Assembly: GCF_003315595.1 (NCBI RefSeq)
Contig: NZ_QNQU01000028.1
Location: 21,668-85,667, forward strand
Source: Pedobacter miscanthi
GTDB lineage: Bacteria; Bacteroidota; Bacteroidia; Sphingobacteriales; Sphingobacteriaceae
Direction: 5' to 3'
DNA length: 64,000 nucleotides
Numbering within the stretch: the first letter of the stretch is position 1; every line of letters starts with the position of its first letter. The notes beneath the pieces are model-generated. The model did no database searches. It saw nothing but the letters and a program-made list of their open reading frames with translations, and was not told the origin of the DNA. A program made the translations under genes and the position numbers. Shown one piece after another: positions 1 to 9,081 of the stretch.

Positions 1-2
1 CT

Positions 3-965
3 ATGTTTATCGAAAACGCTCAACAACTAACTGATTGCCCATTCTTAACGATTGTCAGGGGATATCATGATCCAAAATCTCCCAACAAAAATGTTGATGA
101 GCAATATCCCCAGCAGGAGAAAATTTTTCTCAATATCTTTCAAATCGGATTGTTCGAAACCTATCACTTTTTATATAGCGAATGCCGGGGCGATGAACAT
201 TTTAAAAACTGGATTATCGGACTAAAAGGTGCTGATTTTTATCAACAGGCCAGTTTAAAATTTAACCAATGGTATCAGGGTGAGGGGAATGCTGCAAATA
301 CTTCTTTTGTTAGTATTTTAAGCGAAGCACAACACCGGTTTTGGGAGGAAAACGGCTATATAAAAATAGAAGGGTTAATTGATGCGGAACGCTGTAATGC
401 GGTAACCGGGCTGATTAACGAAACACTTGGCGTTGATATATCGAATCCCCAAACCTGGTACAACGATCATCAGCTTCTTCAGGGACTAATGCTTCAGCTT
501 TATCAGCACGAAACACTTGATCATATCCGAAATGATGAGCGCTTAAAAGCTGTTTTTGCAAGTTTGTATGGCTTAGATGCCTTATTGCCAAATTGCGAAA
601 AGGTAAGTTTTAATCCACCCGTAAACGGAAATTTTACCTTTAAGGGGAGTCCGCTGCATTGGGATATCGATTTTAACATTGGTCCCCAATATTACATACA
701 GGGTTTACTTTATTTAAATGATGTACCCGTAAACCGTGGTCCTTTTAGCCTTATACCCGGTTATCACCATAAAATAGAAGCAGAACTGCAGCATAAAGAT
801 CCAAAAATCTTGATTGAAGAGCTAAAAGAACAGAATCTTTCCATTCCGGTTACCGGTAAACAAGGGGATTTGATTTTGTGGTTGCAGGCTATTCCGCATG
901 CAGCTACACCCAATTGTTCGGATTTGCCCAGGTATGTGCAGTATTTAAGCTTTAATCGCTATTAA
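3..965 (+). CDS. Phytanoyl-CoA dioxygenase (PhyH) family protein, possibly 5'-truncated
   Basis: Predicted Fe(II)/2-oxoglutarate-dependent oxygenase of 320 residues. The metal-binding facial triad is visible as HWD (H219, D221) and a distal histidine in AIPHA (H299); an arginine near residue 310 is placed to bind 2-oxoglutarate. The first ~100 residues precede the recognisable PhyH fold, which begins around EENGYIKIEGL (115-125). The ATG lies at base 3 of the window, so the true start may be further upstream and out of view. The methyltransferase gene follows after 21 bases on the same strand, so the two are probably co-transcribed. The substrate is unknown; PhyH enzymes hydroxylate or halogenate diverse small molecules. 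Confidence 0.8.
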   Translation: MFIENAQQLTDCPFLTIVRGYHDPKSPNKNVDEQYPQQEKIFLNIFQIGLFETYHFLYSECRGDEHFKNWIIGLKGADFYQQASLKFNQWYQGEGNAANTSFVSILSEAQHRFWEENGYIKIEGLIDAERCNAVTGLINETLGVDISNPQTWYNDHQLLQGLMLQLYQHETLDHIRNDERLKAVFASLYGLDALLPNCEKVSFNPPVNGNFTFKGSPLHWDIDFNIGPQYYIQGLLYLNDVPVNRGPFSLIPGYHHKIEAELQHKDPKILIEELKEQNLSIPVTGKQGDLILWLQAIPHAATPNCSDLPRYVQYLSFNRY

Positions 966-986
966 CCACCTTCAATAATCATATAA

Positions 987-1949
987 ATGCAAATAATAGA
1001 ACTAAGGGAAGAATTAAGACGCATTAGCGAAGAGATTTTAAAACCTGGAGACTTTCACCACACACTTGCTCCCGCCATAACCGATTATGCAGCTTTGTTA
1101 TCAAAAATCGTAAACATTGATAGTAATGACGAGCAGCATCGAAAACATGTGCAAAGCGAAATGGGGCAAGCTATAGGTACATTCTGGGCGGCGCAATGTG
1201 TTAAAGAGGTTTTAAGGACGCAGCGCTTTGTAAGGAGTTTATACCTTGCAATCAAGGAAAAATTAGACCAAAAACCTAAACCGGTTCAGGTTATATATGC
1301 AGGTACAGGACCCTTTGCAGCTTTGGCATTACCGGTTATGATGCATTTTAGCCCCTCAGAAGTTCAGTTTACTTTATTGGAGATTAACCCGCAAACTTTT
1401 AACCTGCTGCAGGAAATACTGGATGCATTTGGTGTAAGAGAATATATAAAAAAGTGCGAAATCGCAGATGCAACCCTTTATCAGGTTGAAGATACAGATA
1501 TTGATATCGTTTTAAGCGAAACCATGAGCAGGGCACTTATAAAAGAGCCACAAGTTGCCATTATGCTTAACTTTGCAAAACAGTTGCCCTCAGATGTGAT
1601 TTTTTTACCGGAAGAAATAAGTGTTGGTTTAAGCACCTTGCAAAAAAGTGACATCAAGCCGAAGCTCATAAAGAGCCTGATGGTGTTTAATACTTCTCTA
1701 AGGCAAAAACTTGTTAATCAAACCAACGGAACTAACTGGCAATTTGATGAAGTAATTGTTGAAAATAATGTCGAAAAAGATGAGCAGTTATATTTTTCTA
1801 CTGAAATTAAAGTATATAAAGATAATTTTTTAGGTTTTAACGATTGTTCTCTAAACTTACTGGAAAGATTAAAAACCGAGAAACTAAACCCTGAAAGCTT
1901 AAAATTCAGGTATACACTAAAGGAAATGCCCGGATTCCTGATTTATTAA
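987..1949 (+). CDS. Class I SAM-dependent methyltransferase with PRMT-like motifs
   Basis: 320 residues. A Rossmann methyltransferase core is seen from about residue 100: motif I is YAGTGPFAAL (104-113), the acidic residue that would contact the SAM ribose is in LLEINP (E132), and a loop SETM...KEPQ (177-189) looks like the double-E loop of protein arginine methyltransferases. The N-terminal ~95 residues are helical and unassigned. It starts 21 bases after the PhyH gene, which suggests an operon and a shared pathway. The PRMT likeness is a by-eye motif comparison; a small-molecule methyltransferase is equally possible. No substrate can be read from the sequence. Confidence 0.7.
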   Translation: MQIIELREELRRISEEILKPGDFHHTLAPAITDYAALLSKIVNIDSNDEQHRKHVQSEMGQAIGTFWAAQCVKEVLRTQRFVRSLYLAIKEKLDQKPKPVQVIYAGTGPFAALALPVMMHFSPSEVQFTLLEINPQTFNLLQEILDAFGVREYIKKCEIADATLYQVEDTDIDIVLSETMSRALIKEPQVAIMLNFAKQLPSDVIFLPEEISVGLSTLQKSDIKPKLIKSLMVFNTSLRQKLVNQTNGTNWQFDEVIVENNVEKDEQLYFSTEIKVYKDNFLGFNDCSLNLLERLKTEKLNPESLKFRYTLKEMPGFLIY

Positions 1950-2076
1950 CGTATAGAAGCGAATAATGCATGCTTTAGAATTAAGTTGATCGTTTTTAAT
2001 GTTAAACGGCCAACTTATTTCCGAACAGATTTTTATTTCCCTACTTTTTCATCAACTTTGCTGCATCAGAACAAAT

Positions 2077-2967
2077 ATGCCGCCCGAGAAAAGAATCCCT
2101 AAAGCACCCGTAACCAGAAAACCTGGCGTAAAAAAAACTGTTACCCGAAAGCCTGCAGCCAATAAAAAAAAGAAAAGTGTTTTATCTATTCAGCTTAAAT
2201 TATTTCTTGTAGGGGTATTATTGGTTTTACTTTCGCCGCTCTATTATGGTTATGTGTTGAGGAGTTTTGTAGGTACATGGCGCTGGATTAAAGACTGGGG
2301 CCAGGATCCGAATTACCGCACATACGAGAGTTTTAATATCAAAATCCCAAAAAAATATACCATTCACGGAATAGATGTTTCTTATTACCAGGGCAAAATA
2401 AACTGGCAGAAGGTAAAAGAAATGAAAGAGGATGATGTGAACATCAGTTTTGCATTTATCAAGGCCACAGAAGGTTTATTGCTGGTTGATCCGTATTTTC
2501 AACGCAACTGGCGCGAAGCACCAAAAGCAGGTATTATCTGCGGAGCCTATCATTTTTTAAGACCTAAAAAAGATGGAAAAACACAGGCAAAGTTCTTTTT
2601 GCAAGTGGTAAACATCGAGAAAGGGGATTTACCTCCGGTAGTTGATATTGAAACACTCGATGGCGTTTCTCCTTTAAAAATGAGGGCAGAACTCTCTGAT
2701 TTCCTTAATTATGTAGAGCTAAAAACCAAAGTTAGACCAATTATTTACACCGGACTTAAATTTTACAAGGATTATTTAACTGATTTTTTTGATGATTATC
2801 CCCTGTGGATTGCTCATTATTATCAGCCGAAGTTACGATTGGATAACAGCCGCTGGAAATTTTGGCAACATTCTGATAAAGCAAAAATTAACGGTATTGG
2901 CCATGTGGTCGATTTTAATGCTTTTAATGGAGATAGTACGGCGCTTAGCAAGATATTGGTTCACTAG
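2077..2967 (+). CDS. Glycoside hydrolase family 25 (lysozyme-like muramidase), membrane-anchored
   Basis: GH25 enzymes cut the MurNAc-GlcNAc bond of peptidoglycan. The GH25 core starts at HGIDVSYYQGKINW and holds the family's acidic residues in FAFIKATEG and PVVDIET; YHFLRP and WQHS are further family marks. An N-terminal basic, Lys/Pro-rich tail is followed by one hydrophobic segment (FLVGVLLVLLSPLYYGYVL), so the enzyme is probably tethered in the inner membrane facing the periplasm. I prefer the ATG at 2077; an in-frame ATG at 1999 would add 26 residues that do not look like a signal peptide or a conserved extension. A tandem repeat array begins just after the stop. Confidence 0.88.
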   Translation: MPPEKRIPKAPVTRKPGVKKTVTRKPAANKKKKSVLSIQLKLFLVGVLLVLLSPLYYGYVLRSFVGTWRWIKDWGQDPNYRTYESFNIKIPKKYTIHGIDVSYYQGKINWQKVKEMKEDDVNISFAFIKATEGLLLVDPYFQRNWREAPKAGIICGAYHFLRPKKDGKTQAKFFLQVVNIEKGDLPPVVDIETLDGVSPLKMRAELSDFLNYVELKTKVRPIIYTGLKFYKDYLTDFFDDYPLWIAHYYQPKLRLDNSRWKFWQHSDKAKINGIGHVVDFNAFNGDSTALSKILVH

Positions 2968-2984
2968 AGGGTCAATTGTTAGGT

Positions 2985-3430
2985 TAAATTGCTAGATTGT
3001 TTTATTGTTAAATCGATAGCTCCTGTTTGATCATTGCAATTTGGATATTGATCATTAGCTATGGCGGTTGATTGTTTAAACCGGTTAACTGTAATTTAAA
3101 TTGCTAGATTGTTTTATTGTTAAATCGATAGCTCCTGTTTGATCATTGCAATTTGGATATTGATCATTAGCTGCGGTGGTTAATTGTTTAAACCGGTTAA
3201 TTGTAACTTAAACTGCTAGATTGTTTTATTGTTAAATCGATAGCTCCTGTTTGATCATTGCAATTTGGATATTGATCATTGGCTGTGGTGGTTGATTGTT
3301 TAAACCGGTTAATTGTAACTTAAACTGCTAGATTGTTTATTGTTAAATCGATAGCTCCTGTTTGATCATTGCAATTTGGATATTGATCATTAGCTGTGGT
3401 GGTTAATTTTTAAAATCGGTTAACTGTTAC
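2985..3430. repeat. Tandem array, four copies of a 112-bp unit
   Basis: The block starting GCTAGATTGTTTTATTGTTA recurs at 2991, 3103, 3215 and 3327, an exact 112-base spacing each time. Copies differ at only a few bases, for example one T missing in the last copy. Each unit contains two TGATCA palindromes about 20 bases apart and a GTTTAAACCGGTTAA palindromic block. The unit has no long open frame. It fills most of the 593-base gap between the GH25 gene and the convergent epimerase gene; the rest (3431-3560) holds a fragment of the dispersed CTGAACTTATTTCAG repeat and nothing else recognisable. Confidence 0.92.
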
Positions 3431-3560
3431 CATGAATCCCGTTATCCTGAACTTATTTCAGTATCCATTCCACCCCTTAATAACTGCACATCTCAATAAA
3501 ATCCGACGGTAGCCTGATTCGGCACCAGACAGGAAAACGAATAAACAAATGACTAATGAA

Positions 3561-4658
3561 CTAAACCACCCATTGATCACATTTTTCTAAGAAAAACTCA
3601 TCAGCTTCAGCACCAATTCCGATTTCTTCAGGAACATCCAAAAAGTATCCGTTATACGTTAATCCGCCAACCACAGGATCAACTAAATGGCCCAATAAGG
3701 CCGTATCAAGATCGAAAAATTCTACATTCGGGCTTGCCAATGCAAAATGAAGGTTGGCACTTAAAGCAAGCCTGCTTTCGAGCATACTGCCGATCATACA
3801 TTTTACGCCTCTTTGTAAGGCTTCTTCATGTATTTTTTGTGCTTCTAAAATTCCGCCTGATTTCGAAAATTTAATATTTAAGTAAGTGGTAGACTGGTTG
3901 TTAATCAGTTTTCGGGCATCGTGGTGGTTATAACAGCTTTCGTCGGCCATTAGTTTAATTGGCGAATTTACATTCAGTTCGGGCAGTTTATCATCATACC
4001 AGGTCCGCATGGGTTGTTCGCAAAATTCGATGTTGTATTTTTCCAGTTCGCCTAGGGCAAATAAAGCATCATCAAAACTCCAGCCTTGGTTGGCATCCAA
4101 ACGCAGCGTTAGTTCTTCGCCCACCGCTTCGCGGATGTGTTTTACCCTTTCTATATCATCGTGTACCTTTTTGCCCAGCTTAATTTTAATAATCCGGCAT
4201 CCCTGGCTTTTATATTTCAAAGCCGTAGCAGCCATTCCTTCGGGTGTATCAATCCCAATCGTCATATCAGTTTCGATGGTCCGTTTTTGTCCACCCAGGA
4301 ATTTATAAAGCGGTAATCCGGCATTCTTGGCGGCAATATCAAATAATGCCATATCAAAAGCACTTTTAATGGTGTTGTTATGATCGGCATAACCCAGTAA
4401 ATCGTTCATCCTTTCAGGAATCTCCAGAGGATCTTTGCCTTTTAAAATCGCCGCGAAATCTTTAGCCATGGCAATACAGGTTTCCTGCGTTTCGCCCACA
4501 ATCATCGGGAAAGCAGAGCATTCGCCGGTGCCGTGGATACCCGCATCGGTAAAAATCCTGATCAGTACATTTTGCGCAAAATGCATGGTTCCTGTTGCAA
4601 TTACAAAGGGCTCCATTGGGATACTGAAGCGGTATATTTCGGTGTGGGTGATTTTCAT
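3561..4658 (-). CDS. Dipeptide epimerase (L-Ala-D/L-Glu epimerase type, enolase superfamily)
   Basis: 365 residues with the mandelate racemase/muconate lactonizing enzyme layout. Visible catalytic and metal residues: KIK (K158, K160), LRLDANQGW (D188), EFCEQP (E214), LMADES (D239) and NIKFSKSGG (K263/K266). The pattern of KxK on one side and a lysine on the other is that of dipeptide epimerases, which invert the alpha carbon of Ala-Glu-like dipeptides during murein peptide recycling. Exact substrate within the group is not certain. It is convergent with the GH25 lysozyme gene, which would suit a cell-wall turnover role, although the two are separated by a repeat array and are not co-transcribed. 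Confidence 0.85.
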   Translation of the reverse strand: MKITHTEIYRFSIPMEPFVIATGTMHFAQNVLIRIFTDAGIHGTGECSAFPMIVGETQETCIAMAKDFAAILKGKDPLEIPERMNDLLGYADHNNTIKSAFDMALFDIAAKNAGLPLYKFLGGQKRTIETDMTIGIDTPEGMAATALKYKSQGCRIIKIKLGKKVHDDIERVKHIREAVGEELTLRLDANQGWSFDDALFALGELEKYNIEFCEQPMRTWYDDKLPELNVNSPIKLMADESCYNHHDARKLINNQSTTYLNIKFSKSGGILEAQKIHEEALQRGVKCMIGSMLESRLALSANLHFALASPNVEFFDLDTALLGHLVDPVVGGLTYNGYFLDVPEEIGIGAEADEFFLEKCDQWVV

Positions 4659-4703
4659 TTTTTACGGTTGAAGGTTTAAGCTTGGGGGTAAAAGGTGTAA
4701 GGT

Positions 4704-5687
4704 TTATGGATTGTCTAATTCGAAACGTTGCCTGTCTTGTTCTATCATTGCCTTTAATTCTTCTTCTTTAGGTAAATACAATAGATATTTACTGGCGAAC
4801 AGGTGGTTTTTATCACTTAAAACGGAATATTTTACAATTGTTTCATCTTTTTCGGTACAAAGTAACAAACCAATGGTTGGATTGTCGCCCTCGTTTCTTT
4901 TTAAATCATCGAACATCCTAACATACATATCAATTTGGCCAATATCCTGATGACTTAAACTTGTGGTTTTAAGATCTATAATCACAAAACATTTTAAAAT
5001 GTAGTTGTAGAATACAAGATCGATGTAAAAGTCAGATGTATCTGTAACAATGTGCTGTTGGCGGGCAACGAAAGCAAAACCTTTTCCAAATTCCAATAAA
5101 AATTTTTGAAGATGATTTATAATCGCAGGTTCTAAACTTTTCTCTGTGTTTTTAATATCAGGATTCAATCCTAAAAATTCAAAAATATAAGGGTCTTTAA
5201 TATAATCCTGAATATTGGGTTGGATTTTTATTTCTTTAGGTTCCGTTATAGCCCTTTCATACGATAGGGAATTAATCTGTCTCTGTAGTTGTCTGCTGTT
5301 CCAATTAGATGTTATAGATCCATTAATGTAGAATTGCCTTTTTTTGTCAGAATCTAATCGTGATAGAAGCCGGTAATGCGTCCAGCTCAATTCAGTACGC
5401 AATGCGTACCAAATTGGAAATGCAGTATAAAAGGAGCGCATATTATTCAAATTTCTTTCATCAAACCCCTTTCCAAACTCTAGAGTTAATTGAACAGAAA
5501 GGTTTTTCAAAGTTGCCTTTCCATAATCTGCGCGGATTTTTCCCTGCTGTTCATTTTCAATAATAAGCTTTCCAATTTGCCAATACGATTCCAGCAGCGC
5601 CGAATTTGCAGCACGGAATACTTTTAAGCGAGCTTGATTAATAACCTCCCTTATGTCATTAAATAACCCGTTAGTGGTCAATTCCAT
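4704..5687 (-). CDS. DUF1016/YhcG-type PD-(D/E)XK nuclease-domain protein
   Basis: 327 residues. The N-terminal half (about 1-150) matches the DUF1016 layout: IREVINQARLKVFRAAN, then SYWQIGKLIIENEQ and RNLNNMRSFYTAFP. The C-terminal half has a PD-(D/E)XK core with FYIDLVFYN followed by FVIIDLKTTSLSHQDIGQ. Family members sit in defence islands and beside restriction genes; here it stands alone, 45 bases upstream of the epimerase start on the same strand. It probably arrived by transfer, since such genes are patchily distributed. The biological role of the family is poorly known. Confidence 0.85.
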   Translation of the reverse strand: MELTTNGLFNDIREVINQARLKVFRAANSALLESYWQIGKLIIENEQQGKIRADYGKATLKNLSVQLTLEFGKGFDERNLNNMRSFYTAFPIWYALRTELSWTHYRLLSRLDSDKKRQFYINGSITSNWNSRQLQRQINSLSYERAITEPKEIKIQPNIQDYIKDPYIFEFLGLNPDIKNTEKSLEPAIINHLQKFLLEFGKGFAFVARQQHIVTDTSDFYIDLVFYNYILKCFVIIDLKTTSLSHQDIGQIDMYVRMFDDLKRNEGDNPTIGLLLCTEKDETIVKYSVLSDKNHLFASKYLLYLPKEEELKAMIEQDRQRFELDNP

Positions 5688-5814
5688 TCATTAAGTAGAT
5701 TTCCAACTAAAGTATAAAAACAAAAACTAAATAGAAACAGGTTTGTAGATTATTAATAGATTTACGCCTCAAATTAAAATTCCATTTTCCCGCTTACATT
5801 TTACATCACCAGCC

Positions 5815-7824
5815 ATGTCTGAAACCAATAGTTTAATCCACGCCTCATCTCCATATTTATTGCAGCATGCCCATAATCCGGTTAACTGGTATGAATGGGG
5901 GCAGGAGGCGTTAGAAAAGGCTAAAGCAGAAAACAAATTAATATTAGTGAGTATAGGCTATTCGGCCTGCCATTGGTGCCACGTAATGGAGCGCGAAAGT
6001 TTCGAAAACCATGAGGTTGCCGAAGTGATGAACAGGCATTTCGTTTGTATCAAGGTTGATCGTGAGGAACGCCCGGATATTGACCAGATTTATATGTATG
6101 CCATCCAGTTGATGACCGGTAGTGGTGGTTGGCCACTAAACTGTATCTGTTTGCCTGACCAACGCCCGATTTACGGCGGAACCTATTTCAGGAAAAACGA
6201 CTGGATCAATATTCTCGAAAATGTAGCTGCACTTTGGGCAAACGAACCAGATAAAGCTATTCAATACGCCGAACGTTTAACTTCGGGCATTAAAGACAGC
6301 GAAAAAATAATCGCTGCGCCCCAAACAGAAGCATACACAAATGAACACCTTACCGAAATAATCGAACCCTGGAAACGCCATTTCGATATTGGGTATGGCG
6401 GATATAACCGTGCCCCAAAATTTCCTTTGCCCAATAACTGGGTGTTTTTATTGCGTTATGGCTTTTTAAAAGATGATGAATCGGTTTTTACTGCCGTTTG
6501 CCATACGCTTGAAGAAATGAGCAGGGGAGGTATTTATGACCAGATTGGCGGAGGTTTTGCACGTTATTCGGTTGATGATAAATGGCATGTACCGCATTTC
6601 GAAAAAATGCTTTACGATAATGCACAACTGATCAGTTTATACGCAGAAGCTTATCAATGCACCAAATTCAATTCTTTTAAACAAACTGCTGTAGAAACCA
6701 TAAACTGGGTTTTTGATGAAATGACTTCGGCCGATGGCTTGTTTTATTCGGCGTTAGATGCAGATAGCGAAGGGGTTGAAGGTAAATTTTATGTTTGGGA
6801 TAAGGCTGAATTTGATCAGGTTTTAGGTGAAGATGCTCAATTATTAGGCGCTTATTATAACGTTACCGAAGAGGGGAACTGGGAAGAGGAACAAACCAAT
6901 ATTTTGCGAAAAACCATAAGTGATGATGAATTACTCGCCAAATTCGATATCGAAGCTGAGGTGCTTTATGATAAGATAAAATCGGCCAAAGCAAAATTAA
7001 TGGCTGTGCGGAGCAAAAGGGTTCGTCCGGGTTTGGATGATAAATGTTTAACCGCGTGGAATGGCATGATGATTAAAGCCCTTGCCGATGCCGCTACGAT
7101 TTTAAACCATAATTTGTATTACGAAAGAGCATCTGCTGCGGCAAGCTTTATCTTAAACAACCTCAAATCAGAAAAAGGCAGATTATACCGCAATTATAAA
7201 AATGGAAAAGCATCAATAACCGGATTTTTGGATGATTATGCTTTCTTTATTGAAGCTTTAATTGCCTTGTACGAATACGATTTTGACGAAAAATGGTTGG
7301 ATGAAGCAAAATTACTGACTGATTATGTAATTGCAAATTTTAGTGATGCAGATTCGCCAATGTTCTTTTATACCTCTGCCGAAAGTGAAGATTTAATTGC
7401 CCGAAAACACGAAGTAATGGACAATGTAATTCCGGCTTCAAACTCTACCATGGCGCAGAACCTGGCAAAACTGGCTTTACTTTTCGATATTGATCTTTAT
7501 ACCGAAAAAGCGGCGGCAATGCTTGCTGCGGTACAGCCGAAAATTAAAACCTACGGCTCGGCCTATTCTAACTGGGCCATTCAATTGCTGAACGAAATTT
7601 ATGGCATCAACGAAATTGCCATTACGGGTTTAGAAACCGATGTGGTTAAATTAGAATTAAGCGGCCATTATATTCCGAACAAAATTACATTGGGCGGAAC
7701 AAAAAGTAACTTACCACTGTTAAAAGGTAAGCAAAGCAATGAAACAAAAGTTTATATTTGCCGAAATAAAGTATGCCAGTTGCCGGTTAACACTGTTGAG
7801 GACGCATTAGAGTATTTACAATAA
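5815..7824 (+). CDS. Thioredoxin-domain protein, YyaL/SPATA20 (DUF255) family
   Basis: 669 residues, full length for the family. The N-terminal thioredoxin-like domain carries SACHWCHVMERESFE with the CxxC-type pair (CHWC) and the family hallmark HASSPYLLQHAHNPVNW near the start. The rest is an (alpha/alpha)6-barrel-like region with KFPLPNNW, QIGGGFARYSVD, PHFEKMLYDNA and LTAWNGMM blocks. The protein is expected to be cytoplasmic. The biochemical function of the family is not settled despite wide conservation. Ten bases separate its stop from the slyD-like gene, so the two probably form an operon. Confidence 0.9.
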   Translation: MSETNSLIHASSPYLLQHAHNPVNWYEWGQEALEKAKAENKLILVSIGYSACHWCHVMERESFENHEVAEVMNRHFVCIKVDREERPDIDQIYMYAIQLMTGSGGWPLNCICLPDQRPIYGGTYFRKNDWINILENVAALWANEPDKAIQYAERLTSGIKDSEKIIAAPQTEAYTNEHLTEIIEPWKRHFDIGYGGYNRAPKFPLPNNWVFLLRYGFLKDDESVFTAVCHTLEEMSRGGIYDQIGGGFARYSVDDKWHVPHFEKMLYDNAQLISLYAEAYQCTKFNSFKQTAVETINWVFDEMTSADGLFYSALDADSEGVEGKFYVWDKAEFDQVLGEDAQLLGAYYNVTEEGNWEEEQTNILRKTISDDELLAKFDIEAEVLYDKIKSAKAKLMAVRSKRVRPGLDDKCLTAWNGMMIKALADAATILNHNLYYERASAAASFILNNLKSEKGRLYRNYKNGKASITGFLDDYAFFIEALIALYEYDFDEKWLDEAKLLTDYVIANFSDADSPMFFYTSAESEDLIARKHEVMDNVIPASNSTMAQNLAKLALLFDIDLYTEKAAAMLAAVQPKIKTYGSAYSNWAIQLLNEIYGINEIAITGLETDVVKLELSGHYIPNKITLGGTKSNLPLLKGKQSNETKVYICRNKVCQLPVNTVEDALEYLQ

Positions 7825-7834
7825 ATTAATTTAA

Positions 7835-8341
7835 ATGAATATTTCACCAAACTCTGTAGTAGCGTTAACTTACGAATTGCATACTACTAACGAAGAAGGA
7901 CAACAAGTTTTTGTAGAAAAAGCTGACGAACAAAATCCTTTAGTATTTTTATATGGCGTTGGCATGATGTTGCCTAAATTTGAAGAGCATTTAACCGGTT
8001 TAAAAACTGGTGATGAGTATGGCTTCGAGCTATCTGCTGCAGATGGTTATGGCGATATTGATCCGGGTGCTTTTGCCGACCTTCCAAAAACGATGTTTAC
8101 TGAAGCTGGTGGCGAGTTGCCAAATGTTGGTGATGTAATTCCTTTACAGGATAACAATGGTAACCAGTTCAGAGCTGGTGTTACTGCTGTACATGATGAA
8201 ACCATTTCAGTTGATTTAAATCACCCAATGGCTGGTAAAAACTTATTGTTCAGCGGTGTAATTTTGAATGTACGCGAAGCTACTCAAGATGAATTGGCTC
8301 ATGGCCATGCACACGGTGCTGATGGTCACTCAGGTCACTAA
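7835..8341 (+). CDS. slyD: SlyD-type FKBP peptidyl-prolyl cis-trans isomerase
   Basis: 168 residues. The FKBP half-domains are seen in SVVALTYEL...FVEKADEQNPLVFLYGVGMMLPKFEEHLTGLKTGDEY, and an insert-in-flap region occupies the middle as in SlyD. The C-terminus is a histidine-rich metal-binding tail, HGHAHGADGHSGH, shorter than the E. coli tail. SlyD proteins catalyse prolyl isomerisation, act as chaperones and bind nickel. It lies 10 bases after the YyaL-family gene and is followed at once by a good intrinsic terminator, so it ends the operon. Confidence 0.88.
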   Translation: MNISPNSVVALTYELHTTNEEGQQVFVEKADEQNPLVFLYGVGMMLPKFEEHLTGLKTGDEYGFELSAADGYGDIDPGAFADLPKTMFTEAGGELPNVGDVIPLQDNNGNQFRAGVTAVHDETISVDLNHPMAGKNLLFSGVILNVREATQDELAHGHAHGADGHSGH

Positions 8342-8366
8342 TCAACAGATATAAATGATTTTAAAG

Positions 8367-8395
8367 GAGCTAAGTTTTTAAACTTGGCTCTTTTT
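8367..8395 (+). terminator. Intrinsic terminator after slyD
   Basis: An 11-bp stem, GAGCTAAGTTT with AAACTTGGCTC (one G-U pair), closes a 2-base loop and is followed by TTTTTGTTTT. It lies 25 bases after the slyD stop. Confidence 0.85.
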
Positions 8396-8410
8396 GTTTT
8401 ATACCATTTA

Positions 8411-9040
8411 TCAATCCTGAAATACTTCTTCTAAAATGAGTTTAAACCCTGGCAAAATCGGTGTAGTTACCTCTTCGCCTTCTGTGAGCAGTTTTGTTGA
8501 TTGAAATTTACCCTGATCATCTAAAATATACCTGAAAAAAGTTTTATACACAGGACTCACGATCCAGTATTCTTTAACGCCTGCTTCTTCATACACCTCA
8601 TATTTGTTGATGAGTTCCTTTTTACAATTGCCCGGTGATAATATTTCGACCACAATATCCGGTGCGCCAATGCAACCACGTTTATCCAGCTTGTCCTGAT
8701 CGCAAACCACTACAATATCTGGCTGTACCACAGTGAAAATTTCTTTGTCGCTTTTGGTTTTCTTGGCTAAACGAACGTCGAATGGCGCAGTATAAACATG
8801 ACATGGTTTCCCTCTTAATATGCTATAGATGGGGCCAAAAATATTGGTTAAAACACCCTGATGGATACGTGAAGGAGTAGGGCTCATTTTGAAAATACGC
8901 CCTTTGATGATTTCCAGGCGCTCCTCAAATTCGAAACGCATATAATCAGCATAACTGTAATGAGCAGAAAAATCTACCTCATTAACCATTGTAATCGGAG
9001 GTAGCTCATCTTCAGTTGGATATGGTTTCATATTTTTCAT
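8411..9040 (-). CDS. Uma2 family endonuclease-like protein (DUF820)
   Basis: 209 residues. The Uma2 PD-(D/E)XK fold is visible as FDVRLA, VQPDIVVVCD, GAPDIVVEILSPGN and KYEVYEEAGVKEYWIV. Uma2 proteins are common in cyanobacteria and Bacteroidota, often in many copies, and no firm function is known. The gene is convergent with slyD and shares its terminator region. Nothing around it indicates a toxin-antitoxin partner. Confidence 0.85.
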   Translation of the reverse strand: MKNMKPYPTEDELPPITMVNEVDFSAHYSYADYMRFEFEERLEIIKGRIFKMSPTPSRIHQGVLTNIFGPIYSILRGKPCHVYTAPFDVRLAKKTKSDKEIFTVVQPDIVVVCDQDKLDKRGCIGAPDIVVEILSPGNCKKELINKYEVYEEAGVKEYWIVSPVYKTFFRYILDDQGKFQSTKLLTEGEEVTTPILPGFKLILEEVFQD

Positions 9041-9081
9041 ATTGGCATTTAACCAAATATAATAAATATCTGATTTTCTCC

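Noticed and set aside
1999..2076. Longer N-terminus for the GH25 lysozyme gene
   Set aside because: The 26 extra residues do not give a signal peptide or conserved sequence; the ATG at 2077 precedes the basic tail and membrane anchor directly.
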